This document shows positions 1-5,730 of a DNA stretch of 5,783 bases, piece by piece. Source of the DNA: Prevotella sp. CAG:485. Lineage in GTDB: Bacteria > Bacteroidota > Bacteroidia > Bacteroidales > Muribaculaceae. The notes beneath the pieces were generated by a model, which was not told the DNA's origin, made no database searches, and saw only the letters and a list, made by a program, of their open reading frames with translations. A program made the translations under genes and the position numbers. Within the stretch, counting starts at the first letter, position 1. Every line of letters starts with the position of its first letter. The stretch is taken from the NCBI GenBank assembly GCA_000437495.1, contig FR897861.1:7241-13023 (forward strand). Direction: 5' to 3'.

Positions 1-1
1 C

Positions 2-199
2 CGTGTGCTCTGTCTCGACAATGAGAATAAGGTTGTATTCAACAATATGCTTTCAAGCAGCACGGATACAAATCACCAATTGGTAAGCGGTTGGGTGGCT
101 CCTGACAATGCCTCGAAATGGGGCAGCGTGAAAAGGTTCGTCCTCGTTTCAAGCGAAGTAGGCGACCCTCTGAAAACCGGCGACGTATACAACCCGTAA
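2..199 (+). CDS. 3' end of an unrecognised protein (partial, 5' end outside window)
   Basis: The reading frame is open from the first complete codon at position 2 to a TAA at 197-199, giving about 65 C-terminal residues. A GTG lies at 5-7, but nothing marks it as a start, because the frame runs off the left edge. The visible part is polar, with Trp-Val-Ala-Pro and Lys-Trp-Gly-Ser segments, a short beta-like stretch (RFVLVSS) and the C-terminus GDVYNP. There is no membrane span, no HTH and no catalytic motif that I recognise. A strong terminator starts 23 nt after the stop, which supports this being a real gene end. Hybrid two-component genes in Bacteroidales often sit beside glycan-use genes, so a surface or secreted protein is possible. 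That is context only; the family is not identified. Confidence 0.6.
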   Translation, partial: RVLCLDNENKVVFNNMLSSSTDTNHQLVSGWVAPDNASKWGSVKRFVLVSSEVGDPLKTGDVYNP

Positions 200-221
200 G
201 CACCTGAAGGCAACAAACCGG

Positions 222-253
222 CACCCGGCATTTCAGCATGTCGGGTGTTTTTT
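222..253 (+). terminator. Rho-independent terminator after the partial upstream gene
   Basis: A 10-bp stem (222-231 CACCCGGCAT pairing with 238-247 ATGTCGGGTG, one G-T wobble) closes a 6-nt loop and is followed directly by six T residues (248-253). It lies 23 nt after the TAA at 197-199. It should isolate the hybrid kinase gene from upstream transcription. Confidence 0.88.
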
Positions 254-299
254 ATGGCAGGATGTTCCTCAATTGACATCGCCACATGAAAATTATGCC

Positions 300-307
300 T
301 ATATTTG
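300..307 (+). promoter_or_regulatory. Bacteroidetes -7 promoter box for the hybrid two-component gene
   Basis: TATATTTG matches the Bacteroidetes housekeeping -7 consensus TAnnTTTG exactly. The expected -33 TTTG is not present at the usual 19-nt spacing; the nearest candidate is TTG at 273-275, about 24 nt away, which is too far. Transcription would start near 312-315, giving a leader of only about 15-18 nt before the ATG at 330. No Shine-Dalgarno is seen in that leader, which is common in this phylum. Confidence 0.6.
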
Positions 308-329
308 CCGGTTAAAACGACCCTGACGA

Positions 330-3185
330 ATGAAAGCCCATTTCAAGTATTATATCGCTATCTTCATTACTCTGACTGTTGGCTTGTTCAATTTCAACAA
401 AGCCAGCACCACGGAGAAGGTTGATGCCCTGTTGCAACAGTTTGATCAGGCTCAGCCCAATCGGCAGCGAGCCATAGCTAAAAACTTGTTCAGACAGTTG
501 GAAAAGGAGGAATTTCTTGATGAGCCGTTCTCCATTCCCGCACACTGGCCGGCAGACTCCATCCGCGCCGAAGTGTGGTCCACAGCCGGCCAATATTATT
601 TTTACGACCAGGACTTCAAACGCAGCATATACTATTCCAATCTGGCGCTGCAAATATTGCAGGGAAGCCACGACACTGAGAGAGTGGCCGACTGCATGAG
701 TTATCTCTCGGTGGCTTATACCCGCATCTCCGACTATGCCAACGCCATCAGCTATGCCAAGGAAGTACTTGCAATCGACAGAAAAAAGGGCGACCGCAGC
801 AATATCAGCAGCAGCCTGAGCAACATCGCCGGCATTTATCTCTCTTCAAAACGACCCGAGGAAGCCAAGCCATATATCCTCAAGGCCATAGAAAATTCCA
901 CCGCCGCCAAAGACTCCACGCGCATGGCCATACAGATGGGTATTGCGTCTGAAATCTTCCAGAATCTCGGCGAAAACAGCAAAGCCCTCTCTTATGCCAA
1001 GGAGGCTTACGAACTCGAAAAGCGTCGCGGCCGGCGCGACAAAGCTGCCATACGCCTGTGCCAGATGGCAGCCGTGCAGATTGAGATGGGATTGCTCGCC
1101 GACGCACGCTCCAACCTGCTCAAAGCGCTTCCCGAACTCGAGAAATCGGGCAACCGCCAGTCGTACAGTATAGCTTGCAACCAACTCGGTAGCATAGCCC
1201 TCAAGAACGGCGACCTGTCAGCCGCGCGCGACTATTACACCCGCGCCCTCAGTTTCTTCAGGCAAAGCGGCGACTTCTTCAACGAAAGCAAAACCCGGCA
1301 GGGCCTCTATCTGGCTCTTAAAGAAAGCAATCCGCGTGCCGCCATGGAGCATCTGGAACGGTTTTCAGTACTCAAGGACTCAATCTACCACAAGGAGATG
1401 CAGGAGGCTATGAGCGAATATGACGCCCAATACAGAAACGAGTCGCTGAAAGACCGTAACGCACTGTTGCAGGAATCGCTGGCGTATGAGCAGCGGATGA
1501 AACGCACCATTATCTGGACAGCCACGGCAATACTGTTGCTTGCCGCTGTTGCCATCCTGCTGCTGGTAAAGCTCACCCGTCTGCGCAAGCAGCGCAACGA
1601 TATATTGCGCCGGTCGGAACGCAGCCGCACTAACTTCTTTACCAACATTACCCACGAGTTCCGCACTCCTCTCACCGTGATTCGCGGAGCCGCCAACGAC
1701 GCCTCGCGCTTTGCCGTAGACAATCCCGCGCTTCAGGAGGACCTCAACACCATAAAACGACACGAGCAGTGTCTGCTCAACCTCATTAACCGGCTGCTCG
1801 ACATCTCCAGACTCTCGTCGGGCCATGTCGAGGCGCCGGCTTTTCGCCACGGCAACATAACCGGGTTCATACGCATGATTTGCGAAGCCACCGCTTTCTA
1901 CGGCATCGACCGCAACGTGAAAGTGGAATATGTCTCCAAGCCGGCAACCATTGACATGGACTTCATCCCCGACTATATGGAGCGGATTGTGCAGAACCTC
2001 CTCTCCAACTCAATAAAATTCTCCAATCCCGACAGTGTGGTAAAGGTTGAGACCACCGTCGACGGCGGCAATCTGCTGCTCACCGTGCACGACGACGGCA
2101 TTGGCATGACTGCCGAACAATGTGAGAAGATATTCGAGCCATTCTATCAGGTAGAGGGGCGCAACCGCAACCATGGCACCGGTGTGGGGTTATCGCTCGT
2201 AAGCCTCTCAGTGAAGGCCATGAAGGGAAGCGTGAAGGTGGATTCGGAACCGGACAAAGGCTCTACTTTCACCGTCAGTATTCCCCTGAAGAGCGATGCC
2301 CGGGTAGACGGCACTTTCACGCCTGACAACTACCAGCTGAGCTCAAACACTGTGTCCGAAGCTGCGCCTGCAACCGACAACCCGACCGACGATGACGCGG
2401 AGGAAGGAGTGCGTATTCTCATTGTGGAAGACACACCCGATGTGGCTCGGTATATCAAGAAACAACTCAATCCCGACTATCAATATTTCTTCGCCACAAA
2501 CGGCCAAGAGGGTCTGGAAAAAGCCGAGACGCTGGTGCCCGACGTCATCATCACCGACGTTATGATGCCAGAGATGGACGGGTTTGAGCTTACCGAACAT
2601 ATCCGCCGTTCTGCGCTGCTCAACCATATCCCCGTGATTATCGTCACCGCCAAAGCCACCCACGAGGACCGCATGCGCGGTCTGAATGCAGGCGCTGACG
2701 CATACCTCGAGAAGCCCTTTCATGCCGACGAGCTCAACATCCGCGTTGAAAAGCTCCTTGAGCAACGCAGGCTGCTGCAAGAAAAGTTTATGGCCATGCT
2801 GCCGGCACCTTCCGAAACCTCCGAAAGTGCCAACGGCTCAGAGGCCACACCCCTCTCGGAGCGCGACCGCGAATTTTATGACAAATTCACCGGGCTGGTA
2901 TACAGGCAGATGGCCGACGGAAAGATAAGCTACGCAGACCTTGCTTCCGACATGTTCCTCTGCCGGGCTCAGCTCGGCCGCAAACTCAAGGCAATCACCG
3001 GCCGAACGCTGACAGAACTCGTGCTCGATATTCGCATATCGCGGGCTAAGGAGCTGCTCCTCAGCACCGATTATCCTGTTGCCGACATCGCCATGCAGTG
3101 CGGCATAGACAATCCTCCTTACTTCAGTCAGCTCTTCCGTAAAGCCACCGGCCTCACCCCTCAGCAATTCCGCAAGCAAGCATAA
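330..3185 (+). CDS. Hybrid two-component system protein: TPR sensor, histidine kinase, receiver, AraC-type HTH
   Basis: This 951-residue protein holds a whole phosphorelay in one chain. Residues 1-26 look like a signal peptide or N-terminal anchor. Residues about 80-345 are helical TPR-like repeats (for example 120-152 and 280-312), predicted periplasmic. A charged coiled coil (353-392) leads to one membrane span (393-413). The kinase core has an H-box with His442 (NITHEFRTP), N-box Asn556/Asn560, G1 box DDGIGM (588-593) and G2 box GTGVGLSLV (616-624). After an acidic linker (about 676-693) comes a receiver with acidic pair Glu700/Asp701, phosphoacceptor Asp743, Thr773 and Lys795. An AraC-family DNA-binding domain fills 842-949. 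All catalytic residues expected of an active protein are present. The sensor is TPR, not the Reg_prop beta-propeller common in polysaccharide-sensing relatives, so the ligand is unknown. The start at 330 is supported by the signal peptide and promoter spacing. By family it should sense a periplasmic cue and regulate target promoters directly; target genes cannot be named. Confidence 0.95.
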   Translation: MKAHFKYYIAIFITLTVGLFNFNKASTTEKVDALLQQFDQAQPNRQRAIAKNLFRQLEKEEFLDEPFSIPAHWPADSIRAEVWSTAGQYYFYDQDFKRSIYYSNLALQILQGSHDTERVADCMSYLSVAYTRISDYANAISYAKEVLAIDRKKGDRSNISSSLSNIAGIYLSSKRPEEAKPYILKAIENSTAAKDSTRMAIQMGIASEIFQNLGENSKALSYAKEAYELEKRRGRRDKAAIRLCQMAAVQIEMGLLADARSNLLKALPELEKSGNRQSYSIACNQLGSIALKNGDLSAARDYYTRALSFFRQSGDFFNESKTRQGLYLALKESNPRAAMEHLERFSVLKDSIYHKEMQEAMSEYDAQYRNESLKDRNALLQESLAYEQRMKRTIIWTATAILLLAAVAILLLVKLTRLRKQRNDILRRSERSRTNFFTNITHEFRTPLTVIRGAANDASRFAVDNPALQEDLNTIKRHEQCLLNLINRLLDISRLSSGHVEAPAFRHGNITGFIRMICEATAFYGIDRNVKVEYVSKPATIDMDFIPDYMERIVQNLLSNSIKFSNPDSVVKVETTVDGGNLLLTVHDDGIGMTAEQCEKIFEPFYQVEGRNRNHGTGVGLSLVSLSVKAMKGSVKVDSEPDKGSTFTVSIPLKSDARVDGTFTPDNYQLSSNTVSEAAPATDNPTDDDAEEGVRILIVEDTPDVARYIKKQLNPDYQYFFATNGQEGLEKAETLVPDVIITDVMMPEMDGFELTEHIRRSALLNHIPVIIVTAKATHEDRMRGLNAGADAYLEKPFHADELNIRVEKLLEQRRLLQEKFMAMLPAPSETSESANGSEATPLSERDREFYDKFTGLVYRQMADGKISYADLASDMFLCRAQLGRKLKAITGRTLTELVLDIRISRAKELLLSTDYPVADIAMQCGIDNPPYFSQLFRKATGLTPQQFRKQA

Positions 3186-3299
3186 CCCCCTTTCGCTCCC
3201 TTTTGGCGCAGAGGTTGGCGGTTAAATTATCTCGTTCCCTTTCGAAGAATCAATACGCAAAGGGATAAAAAAATTCGGGAGTATATGGGGAAATTTTTA

Positions 3300-3307
3300 T
3301 ATCTTTG
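3300..3307 (+). promoter_or_regulatory. Bacteroidetes -7 promoter box for the HD-domain gene
   Basis: TATCTTTG is an exact TAnnTTTG match, 57 nt before the ATG at 3364. The -33 region is weak: TTCG at 3274-3277 lies 22 nt upstream, slightly too far and not consensus. The surrounding DNA (3265-3300) is A/T-rich, unlike the flanking coding sequence, which fits a promoter. The predicted leader is about 50 nt. It implies that the HD gene is transcribed apart from the hybrid kinase gene ending at 3185. No convincing terminator was found in the 178-nt gap, so read-through is also possible. Confidence 0.6.
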
Positions 3308-3363
3308 CGCATGGTTTCTGCCAAATTGCTTTTAACTTGGCGTGCATAAACAACTCTTGAACA

Positions 3364-3801
3364 ATGGAGAAAGAACAGGCTGCAAAACTTCTTGACAAGG
3401 CCGCACTTATCTGCGTTAGCAAACATTCGGGCCAACGCGACAAAGTTGGCGAAGCATATTTCCAGCATCCCATGCGCGTGGCAATGCGCTGCGCCACCGC
3501 CGAGCAGAAAATGGTGGCACTGCTGCATGATGTGATTGAGGACTGCGGCGTTACGGCAGAGGACCTTCTTGCCGAGGGCTTCCCGCAAGAGGTTGTTGAC
3601 GGCATTCTGTCAGTCACCAAACGCCCCGGCGAGAGCTATGAGGAGTTCGTGGAACGCGCCAAACAGAATCCGCTGGGACGCGTGGTTAAGCTCCACGACC
3701 TGGAAGACAATCTGAACGCTTTGCGTCTCGACCATTTCGACGCCGACATGGCCGCCCGTTACAACAAATACCTTGCCGCCCGCCGCTCCTTACAATTTTA
3801 A
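3364..3801 (+). CDS. Stand-alone small HD-domain phosphohydrolase, RelA/SpoT-hydrolase-like
   Basis: This 145-residue protein is a compact HD fold related to the N-terminal hydrolase domain of RelA/SpoT and to MESH1. Metal-binding residues by alignment of motifs are His35 (in YFQHPMRVA), His55-Asp56 (LLHDVIED) and Asp112 (KLHDLEDN). The catalytic acidic pair would be Glu59/Asp60, and Asn116 matches the conserved Asn four residues after the last metal ligand. Arg25 and Lys27, before the HP motif, resemble the substrate-binding basic pair. There is no synthetase, TGS or ACT domain, so it cannot make (p)ppGpp by the usual route even though relatives are often labelled GTP pyrophosphokinase. The GESYEEF and KL-D-EDN signatures suit the short HD subfamily of about 130-150 residues, so I do not regard it as truncated. 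It has no signal peptide and is presumably cytoplasmic. The substrate ((p)ppGpp, NADPH or another nucleotide) is unresolved. ATG 3364 is chosen because it begins the HD helix region and has a suitable upstream promoter. Confidence 0.9.
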   Translation: MEKEQAAKLLDKAALICVSKHSGQRDKVGEAYFQHPMRVAMRCATAEQKMVALLHDVIEDCGVTAEDLLAEGFPQEVVDGILSVTKRPGESYEEFVERAKQNPLGRVVKLHDLEDNLNALRLDHFDADMAARYNKYLAARRSLQF

Positions 3802-3830
3802 GTGCTGTAAATCGTCATACCGATCCTGCG

Positions 3831-3872
3831 CCTCCCCGGGGACGTCGCGTCGTCCGGACATGGAGCATTTTT
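3831..3872 (+). terminator. Possible terminator after the HD gene
   Basis: A GC-rich stretch 30 nt after the stop codon contains a perfect 5-bp stem (3840-3844 GGACG with 3851-3855 CGTCC, 6-nt loop). Outer CTCC/GGAG pairing (3832-3835 with 3862-3865) may extend it imperfectly. Five T residues follow at 3868-3872. The inner stem is short and the T run is separated from it by 12 nt, so this is weaker than the terminator at 222-253. The T run also overlaps the -33 box of the next promoter. Confidence 0.35.
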
Positions 3873-3900
3873 GTAAAGTGGAATAGTTTTGATAACTTTG
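3870..3900 (+). promoter_or_regulatory. Full-consensus Bacteroidetes promoter for the split TPR/HTH regulator
   Basis: TTTG at 3870-3873 is separated by exactly 19 nt from TAACTTTG at 3893-3900. This matches the Bacteroidetes TTTG-N19-TAnnTTTG promoter at every defined position and is the best promoter in the window. Transcription should begin near 3905-3908, leaving an unusually long leader of about 120 nt before the first plausible start codon (TTG 4030). Confidence 0.75.
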
Positions 3901-3920
3901 CGGAAAAGATACCCACAACG

Positions 3921-3989
3921 CGGCATAACAGTCCGCAAGTGTGAGTCGGAAGCTTGATTTGGTGTTGAACTACCGGCATAAAATAACCG
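3921..3989 (+). repeat. Direct repeat CGGCATAA in the leader of the split regulator
   Basis: CGGCATAA occurs at 3921-3928 and again at 3974-3981, 53 nt apart. Each copy is followed within a few bases by CCG (3933-3935 and 3987-3989), so each can form a very small CGG/CCG hairpin. Both lie between the predicted transcription start and the start codon. They could be a paired operator, since AraC-family proteins often bind direct repeats, or RNA elements, or chance. An 8-bp match in a leader of this size is suggestive only. Confidence 0.3.
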
Positions 3990-4029
3990 TAAAACAGCAA
4001 TGTGACACTCGGCGCTGAAGCCTCATAAG

Positions 4030-5064
4030 TTGTTGTGTTGCCGCCATCCGGCGGCAAGGTGCTCGGCGCTGTGGTGGCTGGTGGCAGCAGTGTGTATGTC
4101 GCTGCCGCTGTCGGCTGCGGCCGGTTCGTCGGCCAACAACAAAGCGCTGATTGAAAAGCGCAAGCAAGCCGCCCGTAGTCTGCTCGACAAGGGCAACCGC
4201 TTCTTTCTGGTCAACAACATGGATTCGGCCAGGGTATATTACCACAAGCTGTCAACGCAATACAACACGGCGCTCTCCGACGCAGAAAGGGAAGATTGTC
4301 TCAACGGCATATACGGCAGTTTCGAGGTCAATATGCGCCACGGCGATTATACGGGGGCTTTCGAAGATTTGTCGCTTGCCGACGAGATTGTGCGCAACCT
4401 TGATTTGCCCGACTATAAGCTCAATATGTATTACAGTGCCTTCTATGTGGTGTTGGCGGCGCACACGGAGAAGGCCAAGTTCTACGACCGTGTCATTGAC
4501 TACGGACGGCGGGCATATCGCGGGGCTCTTCAGACCGATGACGGCGAAACGGCCTATCGTGCTTTCGGCAATATGATAACGGCTTCGCGCCAGAGCCGCC
4601 GAATGGCGCAGATGCAGCCCGAGAAGAATGTCATGGAGAGGTATGCGGCCCGGCATAGCGACTTTTATCCGCAATTGGCTGTGCTGATGCTCAATGCCGC
4701 CGAGACTTCAGGAAACGGCCGATATACGGAGGCTGTGGCCATCTACGACTCTATGCTGAGGGTTTTGCCGCAGATTCCGGCCACGCAGCGCACTCGCTCG
4801 GCTTATATGAAAGACAAAGCGGAATTCCAGATAGAAGCCGGCGACTGCGCCGCCGCTCTGAAAACGCTCGACGAGGCCGAACGCCTCACTTACCGGCTCG
4901 ACCTCAAAGACATCCGTCTGGCATTCTATCGCTCCGTCAGCGGGCTTACGAAAGGATGGGCAATGCGGCGCAGGCAGAGCGCATTGCCGGGCATGTCAAC
5001 GCTCTCTACGATTCGCTGCAGTCGTATATGGTGGCTTACGACCTTTCGCAGCTTGAGTATATGA
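4030..5064 (+). CDS. N-terminal part of a frameshifted membrane regulator: signal peptide and TPR-like sensor
   Basis: The meaningful part is residues 1-304 (to about 4941); the remaining 40 residues are an out-of-frame tail rich in Trp, Arg and Ser and look spurious. Residues 1 to about 32 form a signal peptide with a basic start and a hydrophobic core (ALWWLVAAV, then SLPLSAAAG). The mature part is entirely helical, with Ala/Tyr/Leu patterns of TPR-like repeats (about 43-80, 95-125, 130-165, 215-245, 265-295), predicted periplasmic. No ATG can begin the protein: the frame opens after a TGA at 4003-4005, and the ATG at 4096 would lose most of the signal peptide. TTG 4030 is chosen, with TTG 4033 as an alternative. 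It overlaps the next entry by 109 nt. Joined through a 1-nt correction, the two give one 560-residue TPR/membrane/HTH regulator, a familiar Bacteroidales architecture. The fragment alone would be a secreted sensor with no output. Confidence 0.75.
   Translation: MLCCRHPAARCSALWWLVAAVCMSLPLSAAAGSSANNKALIEKRKQAARSLLDKGNRFFLVNNMDSARVYYHKLSTQYNTALSDAEREDCLNGIYGSFEVNMRHGDYTGAFEDLSLADEIVRNLDLPDYKLNMYYSAFYVVLAAHTEKAKFYDRVIDYGRRAYRGALQTDDGETAYRAFGNMITASRQSRRMAQMQPEKNVMERYAARHSDFYPQLAVLMLNAAETSGNGRYTEAVAIYDSMLRVLPQIPATQRTRSAYMKDKAEFQIEAGDCAAALKTLDEAERLTYRLDLKDIRLAFYRSVSGLTKGWAMRRRQSALPGMSTLSTIRCSRIWWLTTFRSLSI
4942..4955 (+). other. Inferred frameshift site joining the two halves of the regulator
   Basis: Upstream the coding frame reads ...AFYRSVS (to 4941). 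Downstream the sensible frame reads AYERMGNAAQAE from 4944, one nucleotide out of register. Adding one base at the GGG of 4942-4944 restores a continuous 560-residue protein. The exact point is uncertain within a few codons, and a deletion, an assembly error or recoding would all look alike here. Confidence 0.7.
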
Positions 5065-5711
5065 AGGAGCGGCGCGAGATGCAGAACACGTTGCGCGACA
5101 ATGCCTGGAGGGCAAAGGTGTCGACATGGGCTTTCGCGGCCTCCGTGTTTGTTGTTGTGGTGGTAATCATCTTCCTGTTGGTGCTGAGGGCGAAGAACCG
5201 GCGTCTGCGCAATCACTCCAACCTGCTCTACGAACGCATTCAGCGTCTTATTGCCGACGCTGAAGATGTGAAGAAGAAGCACGACAAGCTGCTCTCTGAA
5301 TCCACCCGCCGCACTGAGTCAACGGTGAAATATGAGAGCTCCGGTCTAGACGACGCAGACAAGCAGGAGATTGCCGACGCCATAGAGCGCATAATGGCCT
5401 CCGATGCCATCTATTCGCCTGATTTGTCGTTGGCCGGGTTTGCTGAAATGGCAGGCAGAAATTCAAAGGCTGTGTCGCAGGTGATTCACGAACGCTATAA
5501 CTGCAATTTCTCCACGCTGATAAACAAGGCCCGCATCATGGAATTTTGCCGCCGCATGGAGCTGCCGCAGTACGCCGGTTATTCGGCCGAGGGAATAGCG
5601 GAATCCGTGGGCTTTGCCTCGCGCAACACCTTCGACTACAACTTCAAGCGCTTCACCGGTGTAGGCTTACGCGCTTACCGCAAAGCGGCTCAGGAGGCTA
5701 AAAATCAGTAA
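4956..5711 (+). CDS. C-terminal part of a frameshifted membrane regulator: membrane span, coiled coil, AraC-type HTH
   Basis: Numbering from ATG 4956, residues 1-50 finish the periplasmic sensor and form a charged helix (YDLSQLEYMKERREMQ). One strong membrane span follows at about 55-77 (run of Val, Ile and Leu), then a basic stop-transfer segment (RAKNRRLR), a cytoplasmic coiled coil (about 85-120), and an AraC-family DNA-binding domain at about 155-243. That domain has both helix-turn-helix units: LAGFAEMAGRNSKAVSQVI, then IAESVGFASRNTFDYNFKRF, ending TGVGLRAYRK. There is no kinase or receiver, so signalling would pass through the membrane to a tethered DNA-binding domain. The frame is open upstream of 4956 (AYER precedes the Met), so this ATG is probably an internal Met and not a natural start. 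In the restored protein the span would be about 364-386 and the HTH about 464-552. If translated alone it would be a membrane-anchored HTH without its sensor. Confidence 0.85.
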   Translation: MGNAAQAERIAGHVNALYDSLQSYMVAYDLSQLEYMKERREMQNTLRDNAWRAKVSTWAFAASVFVVVVVIIFLLVLRAKNRRLRNHSNLLYERIQRLIADAEDVKKKHDKLLSESTRRTESTVKYESSGLDDADKQEIADAIERIMASDAIYSPDLSLAGFAEMAGRNSKAVSQVIHERYNCNFSTLINKARIMEFCRRMELPQYAGYSAEGIAESVGFASRNTFDYNFKRFTGVGLRAYRKAAQEAKNQ

Positions 5712-5730
5712 AAAAGCCCCTTTCAGAGGC
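5710..5730 (-). terminator. Leftward Rho-independent terminator at the right edge
   Basis: Read on the minus strand, positions 5730-5716 form a 6-bp hairpin (GCCTCT pairing with AGGGGC, one T-G wobble, GAA loop), followed at once by six T residues (complement of 5715-5710). On the + strand the same stem has a C-A mismatch and no T run, so it works better leftward. It implies a minus-strand gene whose body lies beyond the window, convergent with the split regulator. It directly abuts that regulator's TAA (5709-5711). Confidence 0.55.

Noticed and set aside
5..199. Treating GTG at 5 as the true start of a 64-residue small protein.
   Set aside because: The frame is open to the left edge and there is no promoter or leader in view, so a partial larger gene is the simpler reading.
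1380..1850. Long minus-strand open frames inside the hybrid kinase gene (also 312-671, 846-1184, 2343-2780, 2838-3179).
   Set aside because: They lie opposite a well-supported gene with intact motifs, show no domain or signal of their own, and are expected shadows of GC-rich coding sequence.
3237..3264. Hairpin CCCTTT/AAAGGG between the kinase and HD genes as a terminator.
   Set aside because: The stem is 6 bp with a 16-nt loop and is followed on the + strand by an A run, not a T run; in the minus direction there is no T run either.
3250..3588. Minus-strand open frames covering the HD gene start and its promoter region.
   Set aside because: They overlap a gene with clear HD motifs, and their products (Cys/His/Ser-rich, no recognisable pattern) look like antisense noise.
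4942..4955. Programmed -1 ribosomal frameshifting as the explanation for the split regulator.
   Set aside because: The needed shift is -1, but I see no X XXY YYZ or A-rich slippery heptamer in the correct phase here, and no obvious downstream stem-loop. Kept only as a remote alternative to a 1-nt deletion.
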